DNA of 64,000 nucleotides, from positions 1 through 64,000 of the forward strand of contig NZ_JAHFVG010000010.1 in the NCBI RefSeq assembly GCF_023264675.1. Direction: 5' to 3'. Both the position numbers and the translations under genes were made by a program. Every line of letters begins with the position of its first letter. The first letter of the stretch is position 1. The DNA comes from Rhodococcus sp. (in: high G+C Gram-positive bacteria). Lineage in GTDB: Bacteria; Actinomycetota; Actinomycetes; Mycobacteriales; Mycobacteriaceae. The notes under the pieces were generated by a model. It searched no databases. It saw only the letters and a list, made by a program, of their open reading frames with translations, and was not told the origin of the DNA. Positions 29,509 to 38,218 of this stretch are shown here, in pieces.

Positions 29509-30543
29509 TCAGATGTCCCAGAGGTTGATCCCGAAGTCCCTGGCATGCTGGTCGATTCGGCCCAATTCGTCCTCGGTGAAGTCGAGATTCTGAAGTGCAC
29601 CGACGTTGTTCTCCAATTGCTTCACGCTCGAAGCGCCGACGAGAACGGATGTCACCCGCGGATCACGCAGCGCCCAGGCCAACGCCAGTTGCGCGAGAGT
29701 CTGGCCGCGCGAAGCGGCAATCTCGTTCAACGCCTGAAGATGTGAGACGTGTTCGTCGGTGAACCAATCGGGATTCAGTGACTTTCCCTGGCTCGCGCGG
29801 GAGCCGTCGGGAATACCGTCGAGGTACTTGTCGGTGAGCATGCCCTGCGCCAGCGGCGAGAATGCGATCGCGCCCGCGCCGACGTCGTCCAGAGTGTCCA
29901 GCAAGCCGTCTTCGATCCACCGATTGACCATCGAGTAGCTCGGCTGATGGATCAGCAGTGGCACCCCGGCATCTTTCAGCAGACTCGCCATCTTCGCGGT
30001 GTTGACCGGTGTGTACGAGCTGATGCCGACATACAGCGCTTTGCCCTGCTGCACGGCGCTGACGAGTGCCCCGGCCGTCTCTTCGAGCGGGGTGTCGTGG
30101 TCGGGCCGGTGGCTGTAGAAGATGTCGACGTAGTCGAGACCCATTCTCTGCAGCGACTGATCCAACGACGACAGCAGATATTTGCGTGACCCGCCGAAGC
30201 CGTAGGGGCCGGGCCACATGTCCCAGCCCGCTTTGCTGGAGATGACCAGCTCGTCGCGGTACCCGGCGAAGTCCTCGCGCAGGATCCGCCCGAAGTTCTT
30301 CTCGGCGCTTCCGTACGGAGGGCCGTAGTTGTTTGCCAGATCGAAGTGCGTGATTCCCAGGTCGAAAGCCCGGCGAAGTACTGCCCGCTGGGTCGCGAGC
30401 GGTGTGTCGTCGCCGAAGTTGTGCCACAGTCCGAGAGAAATCGCGGGCAACTTCAGCCCGCTCTTCCCGGTATGTCGGTACTGCATCGAGTCGTATCGAT
30501 CCGGCGATGCAAGGTATGGGGGGTCGATATGGGGTTCGGGCAT
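29509..30543 (-). CDS. Aldo/keto reductase (YghZ/Kvbeta-like)
   Basis: 344 residues, TIM-barrel NADPH-dependent reductase. The catalytic tetrad is visible: Asp and Tyr in HFDLANNYGPPYG, Lys in ISSKAGWDMW, His in YSHRPDHDTP. VLVGASSVKQLENNV near the end binds the cofactor phosphate. The pattern resembles the glyceraldehyde-3-phosphate/methylglyoxal reductase subgroup. Divergent from a MarR-type gene 84 bp away, which may regulate it. Confidence 0.88.
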   Translation of the reverse strand: MPEPHIDPPYLASPDRYDSMQYRHTGKSGLKLPAISLGLWHNFGDDTPLATQRAVLRRAFDLGITHFDLANNYGPPYGSAEKNFGRILREDFAGYRDELVISSKAGWDMWPGPYGFGGSRKYLLSSLDQSLQRMGLDYVDIFYSHRPDHDTPLEETAGALVSAVQQGKALYVGISSYTPVNTAKMASLLKDAGVPLLIHQPSYSMVNRWIEDGLLDTLDDVGAGAIAFSPLAQGMLTDKYLDGIPDGSRASQGKSLNPDWFTDEHVSHLQALNEIAASRGQTLAQLALAWALRDPRVTSVLVGASSVKQLENNVGALQNLDFTEDELGRIDQHARDFGINLWDI

Positions 30544-30627
30544 TCTTCGAGCCTATTCTCCGCACCCGAAACGGACATAGAGTGCCGTGAGCTACTCCTC
30601 GGTAGGATCGTTGCCTAATATAGCCGG

Positions 30628-31125
30628 GTGACGGCCGAACGATCCTTTGGTCCAGGGGGGGACCCGCAGTGGCTCGATACTGCGGAAATGAGAGCGTGGC
30701 GCGTCTATGTCGACGGCAGCCAACGACTGATGGGGGTACTCAACAAGGATTTGCAGGATGCGCACGACTTGACGATGGCCGAGTATCGAATTCTGGTGAT
30801 GCTCTCGGAGTCACCGGACGGATCTCGACGGATGAGCGAACTCGCCGACGGCGTCCTGTCCTCGCGTAGTCGACTCACTCACCAGATTCGCCGGATGGAA
30901 GCCGACGGCATGGTCGAGCGAAATACCTGCGTCGACGACGGTCGAGGCGTGCTCGCCGTCATCACGGACGAGGGCAGGCGGCGTCTGGACGAGGCCGCAC
31001 CCACGCACCTGGTGAGTGTTCGGGCGCATCTCGTCGACCTGCTGACGCCCAAGGAACTGTCGGTTCTGGGCGACATCTTCGAAAAGGTCGACGAAGCGAT
31101 GGGAACCTCGCTCGACAAGGGGTGA
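30628..31125 (+). CDS. MarR-family transcriptional regulator
   Basis: 165 residues with a winged helix: LTMAEYRILVMLSESPDGS, MSELADGVLSSRSRLTHQIRRMEADG (recognition region) and the wing DDGRGVLAVITDEGR. GTG start. A TAATAT hexamer at 30616-30621 lies about seven bases before the GTG, so the transcript may be leaderless. Candidate regulator of the divergent aldo/keto reductase; ligand unknown. Confidence 0.85.
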   Translation: MTAERSFGPGGDPQWLDTAEMRAWRVYVDGSQRLMGVLNKDLQDAHDLTMAEYRILVMLSESPDGSRRMSELADGVLSSRSRLTHQIRRMEADGMVERNTCVDDGRGVLAVITDEGRRRLDEAAPTHLVSVRAHLVDLLTPKELSVLGDIFEKVDEAMGTSLDKG

Positions 31126-31163
31126 TTCGCGTCTTCGCGGACCGAGCGTTTACTATTTCTGAC

Positions 31164-31253
31164 GGAAGCGTGGCAGAGCGGCCCAATGCACTCGCCTTGA
31201 AAGCGAGAGACGTGTAAAAGCGTCCGGGGGTTCAAATCCCTCCGCTTCCGCCA
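31164..31253 (+). tRNA. tRNA-Ser (UGA)
   Basis: Acceptor arms GGAAGCG (31164-31170) and CGCTTCC pair, with encoded CCA at 31251-31253. The anticodon arm CTCGC-CTTGAAA-GCGAG gives anticodon TGA. A long variable arm (AGACGTGTAAAAGCGTC) and T-loop GGTTCAAATCC fit a class II serine tRNA. Confidence 0.95.
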
Positions 31254-31265
31254 ATTTCGTGGTTC

Positions 31266-31299
31266 AACCCCGGTCCACCCGCAAGGGTGGGCCGGGGTT
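31266..31299. terminator. Hairpin terminator after tRNA-Ser
   Basis: Arms AACCCCGGTCCACCC and GGGTGGGCCGGGGTT enclose a GCAA tetraloop. The stem is GC-rich with one mismatch. It lies 13 bp after the tRNA CCA end. Confidence 0.75.
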
Positions 31300-31405
31300 G
31301 TCATTCGCTCTCGAGCCTGGTGGCCGATGTACGCGTCGGTGCAGCCGCGACGAACCGTTCGAGTCTTTCGAAAAGGATTCGGTCCGTCCTGCGAGGTGGA
31401 CTGGA

Positions 31406-31798
31406 TCAGACGGTCGAGAGCTGGAGCGGATTCATGTAGTCCCGGATGTGGAACACCTCCTCGCCGCGCACGGTAATGAACCAGACGTACTCGAGCTCCA
31501 CCGGGGCGTCGTCATCGACACGGCGGTGGTGGCCTGTTGCTTCGATGATGACCTCGTCGTCGACCTGACGGACGCGGACGTCGCTGAGCGGCCCGAAGCG
31601 GATACTGTTCGGAAGGTGGCTCATGTACTCCAAGATGGCGCCGCGGCCCTCCAATCGACGGACGGCTCCCGGTGGTGCGAAGGGGAATTCGTGGACTGCG
31701 TCCTGGGCGTAAATGCTCATCCAGCCGTCGATGTCATTGGCTTGAAGCGCTTGGATGGCACGACTGAACCAGGCAGGTAGCGCGGTTGTGTGGGACAT
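31406..31798 (-). CDS. SnoaL/NTF2-like protein
   Basis: 130 residues of the cone-shaped NTF2 fold: N-terminal helices (LPAWFSRAIQALQANDIDGW), IYAQDAVHEFPFAPPG, and a beta sheet ending with FHIRDYMNPLQL. Such proteins are small hydrolases, isomerases or binding proteins. Just downstream of an esterase gene on the same strand, separated by 120 bp without a visible gene; a joint catabolic role under the TetR regulator at 33097 is plausible. Confidence 0.8.
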   Translation of the reverse strand: MSHTTALPAWFSRAIQALQANDIDGWMSIYAQDAVHEFPFAPPGAVRRLEGRGAILEYMSHLPNSIRFGPLSDVRVRQVDDEVIIEATGHHRRVDDDAPVELEYVWFITVRGEEVFHIRDYMNPLQLSTV

Positions 31799-31918
31799 GG
31801 CGGGGCCTCTCTTCAGTGTTTCGGACTGTGAGTCCGAGAATCCGGCGCGGCAGCCTGGTGGCCACCGCGCCCTAGCGGCTGTACTTGGCGGTGTAGTCCT
31901 CCGGGGACGTGCTGTCGG

Positions 31919-32995
31919 TCACGAGTTCGCTTTCACATCAAGGGTTTTCAGCGTTCGATGCAGCCAGTCGAAAATCAGGCCGATGGCTTCGGGCAGCTTG
32001 GTGGTCGCGCAGTGCCCGGTGTCGGGGATGAGGTGGACCTCGGTGTCGCGGCGGCCTTCGAAGATCATGGTGTCGTGCGCCGGGACGTGCACGTCGTCGG
32101 CGCCGTTGAGCACCAGCATCGGGGTGTTGGTGTCCTGGTCGAGCAAGGGTCGCAGCGTGAACGAGCCGAACGTCGCGGCGAGTTCGTCGGCGGTGGGTCG
32201 GTGATCGAATCCCAGGGCGTTGCCGATGATGCCGTCCATGCCGAAGTGGAGCATCGAGGTGTCCTTGGCGAACGAAGCCTCCACGGGGCCGCCGAAAACG
32301 ATGGCGGCGTCCACCTCGCCGGTCAGCCCGGAGCGCGCCGAGTAGTGCCCGCCCATCGAGATGCCGAGATGGACGACCACCCCGTTGCCGATGCTGCGGG
32401 AGTAATCGATGAGGCCGCTGATGATCTCGGCGCCGCCGTCGGGGGTCATCGGTACCGCGGATTCGCCGGTGCCGGGAATGTCGAAGGCCACCACGCGGAC
32501 TCGGGCCGTTGCCGCGGCGAGGACGAACAATGTGTGCATGTCCATCTTCCAGCCGTCTACTCCGCCGGAGGCCAACAGCACGGGCGCGTCGTCGGGTAGG
32601 TCGGGAGCAGAGAAGACGTGCACAGGAGTCGGAGTGTTGGCACCCCGGTAGGGCACCTGCAGGACGTCGCGGCGGAAGCCGACCCCGAAATCGGGTGCGG
32701 CGAGCAAATATTGCTCCAACTGGTGGTGCATCGCCGCGCGCTTGGAGGCGTCGGCCAGAGTGGGGAACTTCGCCCAGCCGTAGGCCAACGCCGAGAGCTG
32801 ATGTGAGCCCTGCTGGGCGTAGTCGGCGGCCAACGCCGACCACTCGTAGACCCAGCCGCCGGGGGCGTCGGGCCACATCGCGGTGATCGCGGTGCGCACT
32901 GCGTCCACGTCGGGGGCGGGCAGCCCGGTATTGACCATCTGGGGGTACCGCTCCCCGAACAGGTCCTCGGCGTCGACCGGCCATTGAAAGGACAT
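31919..32995 (-). CDS. FrsA-like alpha/beta hydrolase
   Basis: 358 residues. A helical N-terminal domain of about 120 residues (YPQMVNTGLPAPDVDAV) precedes an alpha/beta-hydrolase core. The nucleophile elbow is GISMGG, the acid lies in LNGADDVHVPAHD, and the His in PDTGHCATTKLPE. The large cap resembles the FrsA/2,6-dihydropseudooxynicotine hydrolase group, which cleave C-C bonds or esters; substrate unknown. Divergent from a tetR gene with repeated GCGTTAG words between them. Confidence 0.82.
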   Translation of the reverse strand: MSFQWPVDAEDLFGERYPQMVNTGLPAPDVDAVRTAITAMWPDAPGGWVYEWSALAADYAQQGSHQLSALAYGWAKFPTLADASKRAAMHHQLEQYLLAAPDFGVGFRRDVLQVPYRGANTPTPVHVFSAPDLPDDAPVLLASGGVDGWKMDMHTLFVLAAATARVRVVAFDIPGTGESAVPMTPDGGAEIISGLIDYSRSIGNGVVVHLGISMGGHYSARSGLTGEVDAAIVFGGPVEASFAKDTSMLHFGMDGIIGNALGFDHRPTADELAATFGSFTLRPLLDQDTNTPMLVLNGADDVHVPAHDTMIFEGRRDTEVHLIPDTGHCATTKLPEAIGLIFDWLHRTLKTLDVKANS

Positions 32996-33016
32996 GGAGT
33001 GCTCCTCATCTCACTG

Positions 33017-33086
33017 CTAACGCCAGATTGTTGCGTTAGTCCAACGTAGCGCTAAGGTTCGCTTTAAAGCAAGGAAGTTGCGTTAG
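33017..33086. promoter_or_regulatory. Probable TetR operator region
   Basis: The 101-bp gap between the divergent hydrolase and tetR genes holds CTAACGC (33017-33023) and its inverted partner GCGTTAG (33033-33039). A second GCGTTAG lies at 33080-33086, with the palindrome GCTTTAAAGC (33061-33070) between them. Autoregulation plus repression of the hydrolase is the simple reading. Confidence 0.5.
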
Positions 33087-33096
33087 AATTGTTGCC

Positions 33097-33681
33097 ATGA
33101 GCGAAGCAGGGGTGCGCCGCCGGACCGGTGGCCGGTCGGCCCGCGTCCGCGAGGCGGTCCTGAAGGCCACGCTGCAGGCGGTGGCCGACCACGGCTCAGA
33201 GGCGGTGAGTGTCGGGGAGATCGCTCGTCAAGCCGAGGTGCACGAAACCTCGATCTACCGGCGGTGGCCCACCAAGGAACGTCTCATCCTGGATGCGTTG
33301 CTGGACTACAGCGAGGCTCAGGTGCCCATTCCCGATACCGGATCGCTGCGCAACGACCTCGCGGCGTTCGCGACCGACGTCGTGGCCTATCTCGACTCGC
33401 CGCTGGGCAAGACGCTGGTCCGCTTGATGGCCGTCGCCGAGGACGACGACACGTTGGCCGCGGGGCGCGACCAATTTTGGGAGTCGCGTCTGGAGTCGGC
33501 CGGCGCGATGATCGAGCGGGCCAAGAACCGCGGTGAGATCCCCGCGGACCTGGATGCGGCGACTGCGCTGGAATTGGTGATCGCGCCGTTGCACTTTCGG
33601 TCTCTGCTCACCCGTCAACCGCTCGACCGCCACGGCATCGAGCAAATGCTGGACGTGATACTGCCCGGTCTGGCGGGCTGA
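33097..33681 (+). CDS. TetR-family transcriptional regulator
   Basis: 194 residues. The DNA-binding domain is typical: AVLKATLQAVADHGSEAVSV, GEIARQAEVHETSIYRRWPTK. The C-terminal half is a TetR_C ligand domain. ATG 33097 follows the repeated GCGTTAG sites. Likely represses the divergent hydrolase (and perhaps the SnoaL gene). Confidence 0.9.
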   Translation: MSEAGVRRRTGGRSARVREAVLKATLQAVADHGSEAVSVGEIARQAEVHETSIYRRWPTKERLILDALLDYSEAQVPIPDTGSLRNDLAAFATDVVAYLDSPLGKTLVRLMAVAEDDDTLAAGRDQFWESRLESAGAMIERAKNRGEIPADLDAATALELVIAPLHFRSLLTRQPLDRHGIEQMLDVILPGLAG

Positions 33682-33812
33682 ACGGCGCCACCGCTCGCAG
33701 GCTCCGTCGAGGCATTGCGCGCGGGTGTTGTCCTGGGTTGCCCATAACAATCTGCTTGCGTCCGCTTTCGAACCTTCCGCGACGAGCATCGATCGTGAAT
33801 ACTGCACCGGTG

Positions 33813-34772
33813 ATGCCGCGCAGACGCACTTATCTATCCGCCTTCTCGACGGTGATGCTCGTCGTCGCCGGGTTGCTGGTCACAGCGCCGAGCAGCAGTG
33901 CCGATCCGGCGTGGCAATACACGATGGTGGCGTTCAGCAACATCAGCGATCGCGACATGGATGTGTACGAGTCGAGCGACGCCACCAATTTCGATCCCGT
34001 TCAACGGCCTGCGTATCGGCCGCCGACGGGCCTTGTGCGTGATCCGAGCATCTTCAAGAACTCCAACGGGTTGTACTACGTCACGTACACCACGGCCACG
34101 GGCGCGAACATCGGTTTCGCGAGCAGCCCGGACCGCGTCAACTGGACGTCCCTCGGAAACTATCCGGTGCCGCTCTGCTGCGCCTTCCTGCCGGGCACCG
34201 GCGATGGCGTCGGGCTGGTGAATCTGCCGGGCACAGGATCTGCCGGGTCCTCGGACGGTCCGTCGCTCTCGCCGTTCACCACCAAAGCGTGGGCGCCCGA
34301 GTGGTTCGTCGACGGCGACCGCGTCAACGTCATCCTGTCGATGTCCACCGGCGGAGGATTCGTGCCGTACATCATGACGGCGCTCGACCCGTCGCTGCGG
34401 ATGTGGAGCATGCCGGTTCCGCTTGCCGGCATCGGCGCCGACCACATCGACACCACCGTCGTGAAGGTCGGCTCGACCTATCATGCGTTCACCAAGAACG
34501 AGACGAAGAAGATCGTCGAGCATGCGGTGGCATCGTCGGCGTCCGGCCCATATTCGTTTGTTCCACCGGGCAATTGGGGATCAATGGTCGAAGGGCCGGC
34601 AGTGACACAGTTGCCGAACGGCGATTGGCGGCTGTATCTCGATGCCTACACCGAGGGCAAATACCTGTACGCCGACAGTTCGGACGGTTTGAACACCTGG
34701 TCGGATCCCGAAGAGCTTCCCGGTCTTTCGGGGTCGGTACGCCACGTGGGCGTCATGAGAGAGCCCGCGTAA
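33813..34772 (+). CDS. Secreted five-bladed beta-propeller glycosidase-like protein (GH43 type)
   Basis: 319 residues. Signal peptide MPRRRTYLSAFSTVMLVVAG ending in PSSSA before DPAW. The mature part shows propeller repeats with acidic positions typical of clan GH-F: RDPSIFKNSNGLYYVTYT (Asp of the first blade), KAWAPEWFVDGDRVNVI (W-APE, general acid Glu) and EGPAVTQLPNGDWRLYLD (third acid). Such enzymes hydrolyse arabinan or xylan side chains; given the arabinan-rich wall, self or host glycan is possible. ATG 33813 was chosen to give a clean signal peptide. Confidence 0.75.
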   Translation: MPRRRTYLSAFSTVMLVVAGLLVTAPSSSADPAWQYTMVAFSNISDRDMDVYESSDATNFDPVQRPAYRPPTGLVRDPSIFKNSNGLYYVTYTTATGANIGFASSPDRVNWTSLGNYPVPLCCAFLPGTGDGVGLVNLPGTGSAGSSDGPSLSPFTTKAWAPEWFVDGDRVNVILSMSTGGGFVPYIMTALDPSLRMWSMPVPLAGIGADHIDTTVVKVGSTYHAFTKNETKKIVEHAVASSASGPYSFVPPGNWGSMVEGPAVTQLPNGDWRLYLDAYTEGKYLYADSSDGLNTWSDPEELPGLSGSVRHVGVMREPA

Positions 34773-34802
34773 CCGTGCGCGATCTCGGCCCGCGGCGGGA
34801 CG

Positions 34803-35711
34803 TCACGCCCACGATTCCAGCGACCGCCGGGTGGTGAACCGCCTGCTCGCTCCCGAGAGTGGGTCGTCGAATTCGATCACCGAGGCGAGCAGCTGGAGTG
34901 GTGCCGTGAAATCGTCGACCGATCGGCCCGTCGGGACGGGGTACAAGTCGTCGCCGAGTATCGGGATGCCGAGCGAGTTCATGTGCAGTCGGAGTTGGTG
35001 GGTACGCCCGGTGGTCGGATGTAGGCGATAGCGGCCGAGGCCATTTCGCTCGTCGACGAGTTCGATCCTTGTGTGTGCATTCGGTTCGCCGGCGACTTCC
35101 CTGGCAGCGAAGTCGTACTTGTCCTTGATGATTCGGCTCTCGACTTCACGGGGGAATTCCAATTCCGGAGAGTGTGAAGCAACTGCCTCGTACTCTTTGC
35201 GCACCTTCCGGTCCTGGAACAGGGTCTGGTAGGCACCGCGATGGGCCGGATCGATGACGAAGAGCGCCAAACCTGCTGTGACGCGGTCCAATCGGTGAGC
35301 AGGTACCAGCTCGGGTAGCTCCAACTCCAGCCGCAACCGGACGAGCGCAGTCTGCAGGATGTGGCCGCCTCGCGGGATGGTGGGCAGAAAGTGGGGCTTG
35401 TCGATCACCAGCAGGGTGTCGTCGCGATAGACGACGGGAATGTCGAACGGCACCGTCGTTTCGACTGGTAGATCGCGGTGAAACCAGACCGCGTCGCCGG
35501 GCGCATAGGGCGCGTCGACATCGAGCGGACCGTCCATATCGACGATCGCACCCTCGTCGAACAGTTCGTCGATGCGCGCCGTCGTCATTCGATCGAGATG
35601 CTCGATCAGAAACGCGCGGACGGTGACCCACCGACCGTCCTCGGGCATTCGAATACGGGCCGGGGCCAAGCCGTGACGCTTGGGCAACGGTGGTTGCTGC
35701 CGTCGTCTCAC
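34803..35711 (-). CDS. RluA-family RNA pseudouridine synthase
   Basis: 302 residues. The catalytic Asp is in HRLDRVTAGL; DDTLLVIDKPHFLPTIPRGGH opens the catalytic domain and LHPTTGRTHQLRLHMNSLGIPILGDDLYP closes it. An N-terminal S4-like or OB-like region (about 20-75) precedes it. Isomerises uridine to pseudouridine in rRNA or tRNA; exact target not inferable. GTG start at 35711. Confidence 0.9.
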   Translation of the reverse strand: MRRRQQPPLPKRHGLAPARIRMPEDGRWVTVRAFLIEHLDRMTTARIDELFDEGAIVDMDGPLDVDAPYAPGDAVWFHRDLPVETTVPFDIPVVYRDDTLLVIDKPHFLPTIPRGGHILQTALVRLRLELELPELVPAHRLDRVTAGLALFVIDPAHRGAYQTLFQDRKVRKEYEAVASHSPELEFPREVESRIIKDKYDFAAREVAGEPNAHTRIELVDERNGLGRYRLHPTTGRTHQLRLHMNSLGIPILGDDLYPVPTGRSVDDFTAPLQLLASVIEFDDPLSGASRRFTTRRSLESWA

Positions 35712-35750
35712 TCCGCGAGTCTAGGTGAACCACAAGTGGGAACTGGAGCG

Positions 35751-36878
35751 TTACGCGGTGCCGCCGTAGTCTGCGACCTTGTCGCGCCATACCGAGTGCG
35801 GGTGCGGGCCATCCAAGGACGCTCCTTTCTGCAGCACGAATTCGATCCAGACCGATGGCCCGTCGATCCTGACGTAATCGCTCACCTGGTCGACGCCGGT
35901 CGTACCGGAGAATGCGACGTAGGTGTCGTCCAGCTCGGCGGTGTACTTGGCGATAATCGTGGCGGCATCCGCGTCGTCGATATCGCTGACGTAAGTGTTC
36001 ATTGCAGCGACGACGAGTGCCTTCTGATCTTCGGAGAGTTCCGATACCGCGATTCCCGACGGTGTTGCCGGAAACTGTCCGTCCTTCTGCGGCCCGACGA
36101 GGATGTCCGTGTACACCTGGTCCTGCTTGGCGGCCGTCTGCTGCTCGGGAGTGAGCGATCCGACGAGGTCGGCGAACGCGACACGTTCCTGTTCCATCGG
36201 AAAGTTTGTGCGGCCGTTCTCGTCGAAGCTGTATCCGGGTTCGACGCCGCGGAACGACGGTGTCGCGCCGACGAGGACGCCGTCGGTGTAGGTGTTGGCG
36301 AACGCGGTGTGATGTCCCCCGAAGTACAGCTCCCAGGTGCCGCTGTCGGACGGAGTGCCCAGGATCGCGAAATGGAAGTTTTCCGAACCGAATCCGCCGT
36401 CCTGTCCTTGCGCATTGGCGGCGAGGTAGTCGTCGGCGTTCAGGATCTGCTGGATCTCGTCGTATCCCTCGTTGTCACCGGTTCCCGACGCTTCCTCGAC
36501 GATGTCCATGACGAGTGCGAGTTGCTCGGGCGAGAAATCTGCAAGGGTCGGCCCGACGCGGTCGCTGTACCCCATCGGCGGGAAGTTGCTCCACTTCTCG
36601 GCGTTGTCGATCGTGTAGTCGAGCACCAGTTTCGAGGCGAGATCGCTGTCGGCGCTGGCGATGAGCTCTTGCGACAGGCAGGTGATGCGCGAGTAACCGG
36701 TGACGGCGTCGCAATCGGAGGATGTGGACTTCGGGGCAGCAGGAGTAGGCGATTCGGCGGTGGTTGCGTCGTCCGTGGTGGACGAGCAGCCGACCAGTGC
36801 CGCCCCGGTGGTGAACAGAGCCATTGCTGCAGACGCAGCTCGTCGGCGATTCCGGCCCACTGGAGGTGAGGTATTCAT
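35751..36878 (-). CDS. DUF3500 lipoprotein (paralogue 1)
   Basis: 375 residues. Signal peptide with lipobox ALVGC around residue 31, then a Thr/Ser/Pro-rich tether. The body contains YDEIQQILNADDYLAAN, TWELYFGGHHTAFANTY and a C-terminal VWIEFVLQ...HPHSVWRDKVADYGG. These HH/HPHS histidines suggest metal binding. The same motifs occur in the paralogue at 38215. The ATG overlaps the stop of the HupE-like gene. Function of DUF3500 is unknown to me. Confidence 0.8.
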   Translation of the reverse strand: MNTSPPVGRNRRRAASAAMALFTTGAALVGCSSTTDDATTAESPTPAAPKSTSSDCDAVTGYSRITCLSQELIASADSDLASKLVLDYTIDNAEKWSNFPPMGYSDRVGPTLADFSPEQLALVMDIVEEASGTGDNEGYDEIQQILNADDYLAANAQGQDGGFGSENFHFAILGTPSDSGTWELYFGGHHTAFANTYTDGVLVGATPSFRGVEPGYSFDENGRTNFPMEQERVAFADLVGSLTPEQQTAAKQDQVYTDILVGPQKDGQFPATPSGIAVSELSEDQKALVVAAMNTYVSDIDDADAATIIAKYTAELDDTYVAFSGTTGVDQVSDYVRIDGPSVWIEFVLQKGASLDGPHPHSVWRDKVADYGGTA

Positions 36879-38218
36879 CGTGTGCTCCTGATCAATGATG
36901 GTTGTTGTGTGACAAAGGGTTCAGCTGATGTGCGGTGGAACGAGCGAAACATGACGAAAGCCGCGGTGGCCCAGAGTGCCGCAACGACATAGGGGGATAC
37001 GGTCACGAGATTGTCGGCGACGGTTGCGACGGGGTTGGCGACGCCGAGGCGATCGAGTACCCAGCCTGCCGCGGCGATGCCGGCGAACGATGCAGCTCCG
37101 ATGCGGAGCGCGGTGTACGCGCGGGTGCGGGCAAGAAGAATGAGCGGAGGTAGTACCAGGGCGACGACGAAGAGTTGCATCAACTCGATGCCGACGTTGA
37201 ACCCCAGCAGGCCAACGGCGAGTTGCCCTCCGGTGAGATCGAGTTCGGTCAGCGTGGCGGAGAACGCGAGACCGTGCACGAGCCCGAACGCACCCGCAAT
37301 CAGTGCTTCGCGTCCCGGGAACATCGGCCGGATTGCATGCGCGGCGGCGATGAGGATGCTGACGGCGATCAATACCTCGACGGGTTGCTGCGGTACTGGA
37401 AATCCGATCGAACCCAGTGCCAGGGTGACCGAATGGCCGAGCGTGAACGCCAGGGTGATCGCACCGATGCGCTTCACCGCCACACGCGCCCGCGTCGGGC
37501 CTGCCCACCGTCGTCGGACTGCCAGCAGGGGCGCAGGCAACAGCAGAGTGAGGAGGAAGAGTTGGTGGTCTGTTCCCTCGCGGATGTGGGAGATGCCGAG
37601 TGAGACCATGCCGGTGAAGCCTTGCCAGATGCTCCCGTCGTCGAGATGCACGGTCAGCGGCGTGATGGTGCCGGTGACGGTGTCCAGGGCGACGGTTCCG
37701 ACCTCGCGAGCCGAATCGATAGTGCCGCTGGACCAGTCGGATTGCACGGTGACGAGTACGGCATGAGTTACGACGCGATGAATCACCGCGTCGTAACCGA
37801 GGTCGAAGTTGCGTTCGTCGGCGCCCGCGGGGGGAGTCAGGTGAGCGGTGGTGCTGAGCGTGTCGTAGACGCCGGTCCCGAGATCTTCGGCTGACCCGAC
37901 TTCGAGGTCGTCGAAGGTGACACCCCACGGTTGTCCGTCGAGAGTCGTCGGGAGGAAGTGAGCGCTCAGGTAGTCACGAAGCTCGGTCGCATGCTCGTCC
38001 ACCTGATCCTGCGTCACCGCGTCGAGGTCGATCCCGCTCGCGGCTTCGAGATCGGCGAGAGGAATCGTCAGGTACGCATCGATTGCCTCGGAGTGCACAT
38101 TCAATTGGATTGTGGTGGTGGGGAGTACGTGTGCCTGTGCGACACCGCCGGTCAGCCAGAGGCCGATCGCGACGACCGTCACGATCAGCCCACCGACTGC
38201 TGTGGTGATCCGGCTCAT
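36875..38218 (-). CDS. HupE/UreJ-2-like membrane protein
   Basis: 447 residues. Signal-like helix (GGLIVTVVAIGLWLTGG), an extracytoplasmic domain of about 190 residues beginning AHVLPTTTIQLNV, then seven or so membrane helices. GISHIREGTDHQLFLLTLLL, TLGHSVTLALG and GLVHGLAFSATL carry the paired histidines of the HupE/UreJ-2 family, thought to carry nickel, cobalt or other metals. Sandwiched between two DUF3500 lipoproteins with ATGA overlaps on both sides, so the three act together, perhaps in metal uptake (inference). Confidence 0.8.
   Translation of the reverse strand: MSRITTAVGGLIVTVVAIGLWLTGGVAQAHVLPTTTIQLNVHSEAIDAYLTIPLADLEAASGIDLDAVTQDQVDEHATELRDYLSAHFLPTTLDGQPWGVTFDDLEVGSAEDLGTGVYDTLSTTAHLTPPAGADERNFDLGYDAVIHRVVTHAVLVTVQSDWSSGTIDSAREVGTVALDTVTGTITPLTVHLDDGSIWQGFTGMVSLGISHIREGTDHQLFLLTLLLPAPLLAVRRRWAGPTRARVAVKRIGAITLAFTLGHSVTLALGSIGFPVPQQPVEVLIAVSILIAAAHAIRPMFPGREALIAGAFGLVHGLAFSATLTELDLTGGQLAVGLLGFNVGIELMQLFVVALVLPPLILLARTRAYTALRIGAASFAGIAAAGWVLDRLGVANPVATVADNLVTVSPYVVAALWATAAFVMFRSFHRTSAEPFVTQQPSLIRSTR

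Noticed and set aside
31799-31918. Small gene between the SnoaL and hydrolase genes
   Set aside because: No frame with start, ribosome-binding site and protein-like composition.
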